Below are positions 23,432 to 29,975 of a stretch of DNA of 35,489 nucleotides, one piece after another; position 1 is the stretch's first letter; each line of letters begins with the position of its first letter. Below the pieces are notes generated by a model. It had not been told where the DNA came from. It worked only from the letters and a program-made list of their open reading frames with translations, and made no database searches. Position numbers and translations under genes: made by a program. The DNA lies in NCBI RefSeq assembly GCF_965656765.1, contig NZ_CBFHLV010000029.1, positions 1-35,489 of the forward strand, written 5' to 3'. The DNA comes from Marivita sp965656765 (lineage in GTDB: Bacteria; Pseudomonadota; Alphaproteobacteria; Rhodobacterales; Rhodobacteraceae).

Positions 23432-24151
23432 ATGCAGTTCGACGCTCTCATCGTCAGTCACGGCCAACCCTCTGATCCCGACGTGGGTGAAGCAGAGATC
23501 GCAGCCCTTGCCGCTGCCGTTACAGCACATCTGCCCGAGGCACGGGTCGAAGGCGTGACGCTGGCCGCAGAGGGGCGGATCGAAGCGCTGTCTGCCGACC
23601 GTCCCGGCGCGCTGATCTATCCGATGTTCATGGCAGATGGCTGGTTCACGCAGGTGCAACTGCCCAAACGGTTGGCCGACGGCGTGGGGCCACAACTGGT
23701 GAGCTTCGGTTTGGATTGCACCTTGCCAATGCTCGCCGCCAACTGGCTGCGGCAGGTCTGTACGGATCAAGGGTTCGAACCGTACGCTACGGATCTGATC
23801 ATAGCTGGACATGGCTCCGGAAAATCCCGCCGCGTGTCCGAGGCCACCCGCGCCTTTGCCGAAAAGGTGGCCGAGGATTTCGGTCCCCGGTCGGTTCGCT
23901 GTGGCTTTGTCGAGGAAGAGCCGTCACTGACCGACGTGCTTTCCGGTCTTGGGACAAATGCCATCTGCTTACCGTTTTTTGCAGCCAAGCGGGGCCATGT
24001 GCTGGACGATCTGCCCGCGGCGGTCGCGGCGTCTGGATTCCAAGGCATCGTTTTGGATCCAATCGGTCTGCATCCTGACGTGCCGAAGATGATTGCAGAC
24101 GCCCTGCGCTGGCGGGCGACGACGCCGGATGTGTCCAAATGCGTTTTCTGA
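23432..24151 (+). CDS. CbiX-type sirohydrochlorin chelatase domain protein
   Basis: The 239-residue product has two chelatase-like halves. The first opens FDALIVSHGQPSDPD with His10 in the place of the metal-handling His, and continues IYPMFMADGWFTQVQLPKRL. The second has LIIAGHGSGKSR with His127 and LPFFAAKRGHVLDDLP with His189. This is the CbiX / sirohydrochlorin cobalto- or ferrochelatase fold, which inserts Co or Fe into tetrapyrroles. No cobalamin, siroheme or nitrite reductase genes are nearby, so the metal and role are open. It starts nine bases after the SDR gene with GGG-rich sequence upstream, so the two genes are probably co-transcribed. Confidence 0.85.
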   Translation: MQFDALIVSHGQPSDPDVGEAEIAALAAAVTAHLPEARVEGVTLAAEGRIEALSADRPGALIYPMFMADGWFTQVQLPKRLADGVGPQLVSFGLDCTLPMLAANWLRQVCTDQGFEPYATDLIIAGHGSGKSRRVSEATRAFAEKVAEDFGPRSVRCGFVEEEPSLTDVLSGLGTNAICLPFFAAKRGHVLDDLPAAVAASGFQGIVLDPIGLHPDVPKMIADALRWRATTPDVSKCVF

Positions 24152-24161
24152 GGATGGCGTT

Positions 24162-24179
24162 TTTTACCAAACGGTAAAA
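24162..24179. terminator. AT-rich inverted repeat between the CbiX-type gene and tRNA, possible bidirectional terminator
   Basis: TTTTACC (24162-24168) pairs with GGTAAAA (24173-24179) around AAAC. It lies ten bases after the CbiX-type stop and two bases from the 3' end of the minus-strand tRNA. The T and A runs are part of the stem, so on both strands transcripts could end here. The stem is not GC-rich, so the call is tentative. Confidence 0.4.
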
Positions 24180-24181
24180 TA

Positions 24182-24258
24182 TGGTAGGCCCGGCAGGACT
24201 TGAACCCGCAACCAAAGCGTTATGAGCGCTCTGCTCTAACCAATTGAGCTACAGGCCC
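24182..24258 (-). tRNA. tRNA with CAT anticodon (tRNA-Ile2 favoured over elongator tRNA-Met)
   Basis: The reverse complement folds as a complete 77-nt cloverleaf with encoded CCA. It has a D stem GCTC/GAGC, an anticodon stem GAGCG/CGCTT with loop CTCATAA (anticodon CAT), a T arm GCGGG-TTCAAGT-CCTGC and an acceptor stem GGGCCTG/CGGGCCT. C4-G69 and C5-G68 in the acceptor stem are features I recall as favouring lysidine modification by TilS, pointing to tRNA-Ile2 reading AUA. Automated callers may label it Met. Positions 1 and 72 form a G-U pair, which is uncommon. It is not an initiator tRNA: the anticodon stem lacks three G-C pairs. Confidence 0.93.
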
Positions 24259-24270
24259 GCCATGTGTGTT

Positions 24271-24298
24271 TCAGTACCAGACAACCGGGGCGCGTCAA
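24271..24298 (-). promoter_or_regulatory. Predicted promoter of the CAT tRNA
   Basis: On the minus strand TTGACG (24298-24293) is followed after 16 bases by TACTGA (24276-24271). The -35 box matches five of six consensus bases. The position is right for a short leader ahead of the tRNA 5' end at 24258. The -10 is weak, as is common for alphaproteobacterial stable-RNA promoters. Confidence 0.5.
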
Positions 24299-24372
24299 GA
24301 GGTGCAGCACACGGATGATGGACTCGTGTTCGTCGCTGCGCTAAGGCACGCGCGACCTTCGGAGGGTGCGGA

Positions 24373-25419
24373 ATGACAGACGGCAAGAACGGCATCACCT
24401 ACGCTGATGCGGGTGTGGATATCGACGCAGGGAATGCTCTGGTGGAGCGTATCAAACCTGCGGCCAAGCGCACGGCGCGACCCGGTGTCATGTCGGGGCT
24501 GGGTGGTTTTGGCGCTTTGTTCGATCTGAAAAGCGCAGGCTTCACCGATCCGGTGCTCGTGGCGGCGACCGATGGTGTTGGCACCAAGCTGCGGATCGCG
24601 ATTGATACGGGCCATGTGGATGGCGTGGGTATCGACCTTGTGGCGATGTGCGTGAACGATCTGGTCTGTCAGGGTGCAGAGCCTTTGTTTTTCCTCGATT
24701 ACTTCGCGACAGGCAAGCTTGATACCGATACAGCGGCGCGGGTGATCGAAGGCATCGCCGAAGGCTGCGCACGGTCGGGCTGCGCGCTGATCGGTGGCGA
24801 AACGGCCGAGATGCCGGGCATGTACCCGGCGGGTGATTTTGACCTTGCAGGCTTTGCCGTGGGCGCGATGGAGCGGGGCACGGACTTGCCGTCGGGCGTG
24901 GCCGAAGGCGACGTGCTGCTGGGGCTGGCCTCGGACGGTGTGCATTCCAACGGCTATAGTCTTGTCCGCAAACTGGTTGAGGTGTCCGGCCTCGGCTGGG
25001 ACGCCGACTGCCCGTGGGATGAAGGGTCTCTTGGGGCCGCTCTGCTGGCGCCGACGCGGCTTTATGTGAAACAGGCGCTTGCGGCAGTGCAAGCGGGTGG
25101 CGTGCATGCCTTGGCCCATATCACCGGGGGTGGTCTGACCGAAAACCTGCCGCGGGTTTTGCCCGATGGGTTGGGCGCGCAGATCGACCTGTCGGCATGG
25201 GATTTGCCGCCAGTGTTCCAATGGCTGGCGCAAACCGGCGGCATGGCCGAGGCAGAACTGCTCAAGACGTTTAATTGTGGGATCGGAATGATCCTTGTCG
25301 TCGCACCAGATCAGGCCGCAGCCGTGACTGGTATTTTAGAAGAGGCAGGTGAGTCGGTGTCCAAGATCGGCAATGTGACCGGTACGGCAGGCGTGGCCTA
25401 CACGGGCGCGCTGCTTTGA
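24373..25419 (+). CDS. purM: Phosphoribosylformylglycinamidine cyclo-ligase (AIR synthetase)
   Basis: PurM converts FGAM and ATP to aminoimidazole ribonucleotide in purine synthesis. The 348-residue product starts at the ATG at 24373 behind GGAGGG. It shows YADAGVDIDAGNALVERIKP (about 10-29), the FGALFDL segment, ATDGVGTKLRIA (about 64-75), the CVNDLVCQGAEPLFFLDYFA block (about 95-114), GGETAEMPGMY (near 141-151) and GLASDGVHSNGYSLVRK. All are family hallmarks, and the protein is complete. It overlaps purN by four bases. Confidence 0.97.
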   Translation: MTDGKNGITYADAGVDIDAGNALVERIKPAAKRTARPGVMSGLGGFGALFDLKSAGFTDPVLVAATDGVGTKLRIAIDTGHVDGVGIDLVAMCVNDLVCQGAEPLFFLDYFATGKLDTDTAARVIEGIAEGCARSGCALIGGETAEMPGMYPAGDFDLAGFAVGAMERGTDLPSGVAEGDVLLGLASDGVHSNGYSLVRKLVEVSGLGWDADCPWDEGSLGAALLAPTRLYVKQALAAVQAGGVHALAHITGGGLTENLPRVLPDGLGAQIDLSAWDLPPVFQWLAQTGGMAEAELLKTFNCGIGMILVVAPDQAAAVTGILEEAGESVSKIGNVTGTAGVAYTGALL

Positions 25420-26009
25420 CCAAACGGGTTGCGATCCTGATCTCGGGTGGCGGCTCTAACATGGTGTCGCTGGTCGAAGACATGACTGGCGATCACCCGG
25501 CGCGGCCGGTTCTGGTTATGTCCAATCGCGCTGATGCGGGCGGATTGGAAAAGGCCAAAGCGCGCGGCATTGCGACTGCTGTGGTGGATCACCGGCCCTT
25601 TGGATCGGACCGTCCGGCGTTCGAGGATGCGTTAAACAGGGTGTTGGATCAGGCGCATCCCGATATCATCTGTCTTGCGGGGTTCATGCGGGTGTTGACC
25701 GAAGGGTTCGTGATGCGCTGGCAGGGCAAGATGTTGAACATTCATCCCTCCTTGCTGCCAAAATATAAAGGCCTGCACACACATCAACGCGCGATTGACG
25801 CGGGCGATGCTGAAGCGGGATGTTCGGTGCACGAAGTGACGGCCGAGCTGGACGGTGGTCAGGTGCTGGGACAAGCGCAGGTCCCGATTTTGCGGGGCGA
25901 TACGTCCGATGATCTGGCTGCGCGTGTGCTGGTCAAGGAACACAAACTCTACCCGCTCGTGCTGCGCCGTTTTGCGGCTGGCATCCGCGAACGGATCGAC
26001 CTGCCCTGA
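25416..26009 (+). CDS. purN: Phosphoribosylglycinamide formyltransferase
   Basis: PurN formylates GAR with 10-formyl-tetrahydrofolate, two steps before PurM. The 197-residue product starts at a TTG at 25416, within TTGA, shared with the purM stop, giving (M)TKRVAILISGGGSN. The phosphate loop SGGGSN, the catalytic NIHPSLLPKYKGLHTH (Asn and His) and the HEVTAELDGG segment with the catalytic Asp are all present. Coupling to purM is expected from the overlap and common in proteobacteria. Confidence 0.96.
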   Translation: MTKRVAILISGGGSNMVSLVEDMTGDHPARPVLVMSNRADAGGLEKAKARGIATAVVDHRPFGSDRPAFEDALNRVLDQAHPDIICLAGFMRVLTEGFVMRWQGKMLNIHPSLLPKYKGLHTHQRAIDAGDAEAGCSVHEVTAELDGGQVLGQAQVPILRGDTSDDLAARVLVKEHKLYPLVLRRFAAGIRERIDLP

Positions 26010-26033
26010 TGGCAGAGGCCCTGACGCTAGGCA

Positions 26034-26074
26034 AAGCTTGGCTTTTGGTCTATACCCGTGCTGGGGTGCAGCAC
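26034..26074 (+). promoter_or_regulatory. Predicted rnd promoter with a 5'-end hairpin
   Basis: In the 92-bp purN-rnd gap, TAGGCA (about 26028-26033) and TATACC (about 26051-26056) lie 17 bases apart, each matching four of six consensus bases. Just after them GTGCTG (26058-26063) pairs with CAGCAC (26069-26074) around GGGTG. If transcription starts near 26060, the rnd mRNA would begin with this stem. No T run follows, so it is not a terminator. Confidence 0.35.
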
Positions 26075-26101
26075 TCAAAAAAATAACGAACGACCCGAAT
26101 T

Positions 26102-27259
26102 ATGCACATCATCACGACCACGACCGACTTGGCTGCTTTCTGCGAACGCGCTGCAAAGACGCCTTATGTCACCGTCGATACGGAATTCCTTCGAGAACGC
26201 ACCTATTATTCGAAACTGTGTCTGATCCAACTGGCGTTTCGCGGCGACGGTGAAACTGATGCAGCGCTGGTCGATCCGTTGGTCGAGGGGCTGTCGCTAG
26301 AGCCACTGCTGGACCTGTTTCGCAATCCCGACGTGGTCAAAGTGTTCCACGCAGCGCGTCAGGATCTTGAGATTTTCTATATCGATCATGGAGTTATACC
26401 GCATCCTTTGTTCGACAGCCAAGTGGCCGCGATGGTTGCTGGGTTTGGCGAACAGGTCGGCTACGAGACTCTTGTGCGTAAGATTGCCAAGCAATCTCTG
26501 GATAAATCCTCGCGGTTTACAGACTGGTCGCGGCGCCCCCTGTCAGACAGTCAGAAAGCCTATGCCTTGGCGGATGTGACCCATTTACGGGTGATTTACG
26601 AATTCTTGCGCCAGAAGCTGGCGGAAACGGGTCGTGACCGCTGGGTCGAGGAAGAGATCGCGACGTTGCTGGCGCCGGAAACCTATGTGACGCGTCCAGA
26701 AGATGCATGGATGCGGGTCAAAACGCGGTCAAACGCGCCGCGCTTTTTGGCGCTGGTCAAGGAACTGGCCCGTTTCCGCGAGAGCTATGCGCAAGAGCGC
26801 AACGTGCCGCGCAGCCGGGTGTACAAAGATGATGCGCTTGTCGAATTGGCATCGACCAAACCCGGTGACATGGCCGATTTGGGCCGATCACGGCTGCTCT
26901 TGCGGGAGGCGCGCAAGGGCGAAATTGCGAACGGCATTCTGGCGGCGGTGCATCGCGCCCAAAGCATGCCCAAGGACCAACTGCCGTCACAAGACATGGC
27001 ACGGCAGTCACCACAGGTGAATCCCGCGCTGGCGGACCTGTTGCGTGTTTTGCTCAAGGCCAAGACGGAAAGCTCGGGTGTGGCTTCAAAGCTGATCGCG
27101 ACATCAGCCGAACTGGATGCTTTGGCATCGGGGGAGCGTAATGTGCCCGCATTGCAGGGGTGGCGACGTGAAGTGTTCGGCGATGATGCGCTACGTTTGT
27201 GCGACGGGCGCGTGGGGCTTGCCGCGAAGGGCAAGCAAGTTCAGATCATCGAACTATAG
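26102..27259 (+). CDS. rnd: Ribonuclease D
   Basis: RNase D is a 3'-5' exoribonuclease of the DEDD superfamily that trims tRNA and other RNA 3' ends. The 385-residue product has ExoI VTVDTEFLRE (Asp26, Glu28), ExoII FHAARQDLEIF (Asp88) and ExoIII YALADVTHL (Tyr154, Asp158), that is DEDDy. An HRDC domain follows at about 210-290. It is complete and full length. The stop is four bases from the convergent lipoprotein gene stop. Confidence 0.95.
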   Translation: MHIITTTTDLAAFCERAAKTPYVTVDTEFLRERTYYSKLCLIQLAFRGDGETDAALVDPLVEGLSLEPLLDLFRNPDVVKVFHAARQDLEIFYIDHGVIPHPLFDSQVAAMVAGFGEQVGYETLVRKIAKQSLDKSSRFTDWSRRPLSDSQKAYALADVTHLRVIYEFLRQKLAETGRDRWVEEEIATLLAPETYVTRPEDAWMRVKTRSNAPRFLALVKELARFRESYAQERNVPRSRVYKDDALVELASTKPGDMADLGRSRLLLREARKGEIANGILAAVHRAQSMPKDQLPSQDMARQSPQVNPALADLLRVLLKAKTESSGVASKLIATSAELDALASGERNVPALQGWRREVFGDDALRLCDGRVGLAAKGKQVQIIEL

Positions 27260-27263
27260 GCGT

Positions 27264-27779
27264 TCAGCGTCTCACGCTGCGTGCGTTGTTGGCACCTCGC
27301 ACGGTAATCGTGCGTACGCCGCGCAAGTCTTGATCTGTGATCCAGAGGCCCACAGTGACCTGACGTGCACGTGGATTGGTGCTGCGCGGGCCGGGCTGCT
27401 GCAGGGCCTTTAGGTCGAATACCAGAACACCATCGGCGCTTGCGGCCTCGTCGCCCATAAGGCGCACATCAAATGGACCAATACGGCTGGCCTGACCTGT
27501 AGCGCGGATGATCGCGCCACCGGGGCGGCGTTCAACCAGAAGCTCTGTGATTTCAGCAATGGGTTGACCGGCAAATGCTTCGGGCTGGTTGTTGCGAAAG
27601 AACGAGATTCGACGGCGCGGGATCAGCGGGTTCACTTCGGCATTGGCAACATCAAGGGCTGCCGGGTCAGGTTGGCTGGACCCGAACCAGTTCAGCGGAT
27701 TGAACCGCGACTCGTTAATCGTGGCGCAGCCTGTCAGCGCGACGGTTGCAAGGATCAAAAGCGTCACGGGTTTGCGCAT
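27264..27779 (-). CDS. Hypothetical outer- or inner-membrane lipoprotein
   Basis: The 171-residue product starts MRKPVTLLILATVALTGCAT, with a lipobox LTGC that places the lipidated Cys at residue 18. The +2 residue is Ala, which favours outer-membrane sorting under the E. coli rule. NPLNWFGSS, a VNPLIPRRR motif and AEITELLVERRPGGAIIRATG follow; the rest looks like a small beta-rich domain. I do not recognise a characterised family, although such proteins recur in Rhodobacterales. It is convergent with rnd, with four bases between stops, and divergent from sufE. Confidence 0.85.
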   Translation of the reverse strand: MRKPVTLLILATVALTGCATINESRFNPLNWFGSSQPDPAALDVANAEVNPLIPRRRISFFRNNQPEAFAGQPIAEITELLVERRPGGAIIRATGQASRIGPFDVRLMGDEAASADGVLVFDLKALQQPGPRSTNPRARQVTVGLWITDQDLRGVRTITVRGANNARSVRR

Positions 27780-27914
27780 GGTCGGTCCCTTTGCCTGTAG
27801 CCCTTTCGACGTAACCGATTGCGCAGCCGTTGAAAAGCGTCAAGCCCGGGCTGGACGTTTGGTGTATGTCTGCCTAGGTGTTCGCAGAGCACAGTCACAG
27901 ACCGGGAGACCTCC

Positions 27915-28322
27915 ATGGCGAGCGCCGCTTTTGAAGAAATTGTCGAGGATTTTGAGTTTCTGGACGATTGGGAAGACCGCTACCGCATGGTGATTGAACT
28001 GGGTAAGGCGATGGAGCCGTTGCCCGATGCGTTGAAAGTGCCGGCAACCAAGGTTGATGGCTGCGCAAGCCAGGTCTGGCTACATCCGCAAATCGACGGC
28101 GACGTAGTACACTTTGAAGGCGAGTCGGATGCAATGATCGTCAACGGGCTTATTGCGGTACTTCGCAAGCTGTATAACGGATTGCCGCCCTCTGAAGTTG
28201 TGGCGATCGACGCACGGGCCGAATTGGGCCGGCTGGGATTGAATGATCATTTGTCGGCGCAAAGATCGAATGGGCTTCGCGCAATGATCGAGCGTTTGCA
28301 AGGGTTTGCAGGCGCGTCTTGA
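27915..28322 (+). CDS. sufE: Cysteine desulfurase activator SufE
   Basis: SufE accepts sulfane sulfur from the desulfurase SufS and passes it to the SufBCD scaffold for Fe-S cluster assembly. The 135-residue product matches in length and carries the active-site Cys50 in KVDGCASQVWL, preceded by WEDRYRMVIELGK (about 19-31) and the PLPDALKVPATKV segment. GGGAG stands six bases before the ATG. It is isolated here; no other suf genes are in the window. Confidence 0.95.
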   Translation: MASAAFEEIVEDFEFLDDWEDRYRMVIELGKAMEPLPDALKVPATKVDGCASQVWLHPQIDGDVVHFEGESDAMIVNGLIAVLRKLYNGLPPSEVVAIDARAELGRLGLNDHLSAQRSNGLRAMIERLQGFAGAS

Positions 28323-28333
28323 AGTCAGGATGA

Positions 28334-28436
28334 ACGCCTGCGGCGTGTAGGTTTGAGCGTGACATCCCTGCGGTCTGTCACGCGATTTGGGGGCGCTGCC
28401 CCAGTCCGCCCTTGGCGGCCTCCCCCGAGGTATTTT
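28334..28436 (+). repeat. Dispersed intergenic hairpin repeat, copy 1
   Basis: Several hairpins fill the 133-bp gap between sufE and trpE, which converge. First is ACGCC-TGC-GGCGT (28334-28346). Next is GCGTGACA (28357-28364) pairing with TGTCACGC (28376-28383). Then comes the core GGGGCGCTGCCC (about 28390-28401), ending with GGCCTC..CCCGAGG and TATTTTGG (about 28417-28437). The core and first hairpin recur at 33078-33150. The GGGGCGCTGCCC / CCCGAGG pattern is familiar from Roseobacter intergenic regions. It may also serve as the shared terminator of sufE and trpE. Confidence 0.75.
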
Positions 28437-28455
28437 GGACCCAGAGAAGCCGGAC

Positions 28456-29970
28456 TTAGTCGTTCCCGTTGCCGGTAAACCTTGCGGCGTCGGCTGCGGC
28501 GCGGCGGATGGCATTCGATTTGTGAACGGTTTCTTGGTATTCGGCTTCGGGATCGCTGTCATAGACCACACCGCCGCCAGCCTGAATGTAGAGCTTTTTG
28601 TCCTTCACCAGCGCGGTGCGCAGAGCGATACACATGTCCATGTCGCCCCCGGCGCTAAAATAGCCGACACCGCCGCCATATATGCCGCGCTTTTCCGGTT
28701 CCAATTCGTCAATGATTTCCATCGCGCGCACTTTGGGTGCACCGGAAACGGTGCCTGCGGGCAAACCAGCCAGTAGCGCGGACAGCGCGTCATGTTCCGG
28801 GCTTAAGTCCCCGATCACGTTGGAGACGATGTGCATGACGTGGCTGTAGCGTTCGATGATGAATTTCTCGGTCGGGCGCACGGTGCCGATTTTGGCGACA
28901 CGGCCGACGTCGTTGCGGCCCAGATCGAGCAACATGAGGTGTTCGGCGCATTCCTTTGGATCATTCAGCAGATCGGCCTCGAACGCGTCATCTTCAGCGG
29001 GGGTTGCGCCCCTTGGGCGGGTGCCTGCAATGGGCCGGATAGTCACTTCGTCGCCAAAGACGCGGACGAGGATTTCGGGGCTGGCCCCGATGACCTGAAA
29101 ACCGCCGAAGTTGAAATAGAACATGAAGGGCGACGGGTTCGTGCGGCGCAGCGAACGGTAAAGCGCAAAAGGCGGAAGAGGGAAATCCTGTGTCCAGCGC
29201 TGTGCCGGGACGACCTGAAAGATGTCACCTGCGCGGATGTAGTCCTTGGCCTTTTCGACCGCCTGTTTGTAACCGTCATGAGTGAAGTTTGACACAGGGG
29301 GAGCGATGTCTGCGGCATCACCCATTTCGCGGGCCTGTTGCGGCAGGGCGCGTTCAAGGTCGCGCACCGCGTCCATCACGCGTTCGGCGGCCTGAGCGTA
29401 GGCTGCACGTGCAGTGAGGCCGTCATTGACCCATGCGGGCGACACCACGGTCACTTCGCCTTTGACCCCGTCCAGAACGGCAACCACCGAGGGGCGCATC
29501 ATCACCGCATCGGGCAGGCCCAAAGGATCGGGGTTTATATCGGGCAGATGCTCCACCAAACGGATCATGTCGTAGCCGAGATAGCCGAATAGTCCCGCCG
29601 CGGATTGGGGCAGGTCGGCAGGCAGGTCGATCTTTGATTCGGCAATCAATGCGCGGAGTGTGGTAAGCGGATCATCTGACTGGGTCTCGAACGCCTCGGG
29701 ATCATAGCGGGCGGCGCGGTTGATGCGGCTCTGCTGTCCGTGACATTGCCAGATTACATCCGGCTTCATGCCAATGATCGAATAGCGCCCGCGTACTTCG
29801 CCGCCGGTGACACTTTCGAGCACGAATGCGTCTTTGGCTGCACCGGTAAGTTTCAGCATCAGCGACACTGGCGTGTCGAGGTCGGCGGCGAGGCGGGCAT
29901 ATACAACCTGGTTTTGGCCGGCCTGGTAAGCACGGGCAAAGCTGTCGAAATCTGGGGTCAGGGTGGCCAT
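28456..29970 (-). CDS. trpE: Anthranilate synthase component I
   Basis: TrpE turns chorismate into anthranilate using ammonia from the TrpG glutaminase, the first step of tryptophan synthesis. The 504-residue product has the N-terminal regulatory region with FVLESV...GRYSIIG (about 49-67), corresponding to the Trp-binding LLES element. The C-terminal chorismate-binding domain includes PIAGTRPRGATPAEDDAFE, LLDLGRNDVGRV, SHVMHIVSNVIG and the AGTVSGAPKVRAMEIIDELE block. It is complete. It is the last gene of a minus-strand run after ppiD (five bases apart). No trpG, trpD or trpC is adjacent. Confidence 0.97.
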   Translation of the reverse strand: MATLTPDFDSFARAYQAGQNQVVYARLAADLDTPVSLMLKLTGAAKDAFVLESVTGGEVRGRYSIIGMKPDVIWQCHGQQSRINRAARYDPEAFETQSDDPLTTLRALIAESKIDLPADLPQSAAGLFGYLGYDMIRLVEHLPDINPDPLGLPDAVMMRPSVVAVLDGVKGEVTVVSPAWVNDGLTARAAYAQAAERVMDAVRDLERALPQQAREMGDAADIAPPVSNFTHDGYKQAVEKAKDYIRAGDIFQVVPAQRWTQDFPLPPFALYRSLRRTNPSPFMFYFNFGGFQVIGASPEILVRVFGDEVTIRPIAGTRPRGATPAEDDAFEADLLNDPKECAEHLMLLDLGRNDVGRVAKIGTVRPTEKFIIERYSHVMHIVSNVIGDLSPEHDALSALLAGLPAGTVSGAPKVRAMEIIDELEPEKRGIYGGGVGYFSAGGDMDMCIALRTALVKDKKLYIQAGGGVVYDSDPEAEYQETVHKSNAIRRAAADAARFTGNGND

Positions 29971-29975
29971 GTGAT

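Noticed and set aside
24182..24258. tRNA as initiator fMet
   Set aside because: The anticodon stem lacks the three consecutive G-C pairs, and the acceptor starts with G1-U72 rather than the C1-A72 mismatch of bacterial initiators.
24295..25233. Minus-strand ORF of 312 codons opposite purM
   Set aside because: Antisense to purM and rich in Arg, His and Gln. No start signal was seen.
27915..28322. sufE as part of a local suf operon
   Set aside because: Neighbours are a lipoprotein gene and trpE; no sufB, sufC, sufD or sufS occurs nearby.
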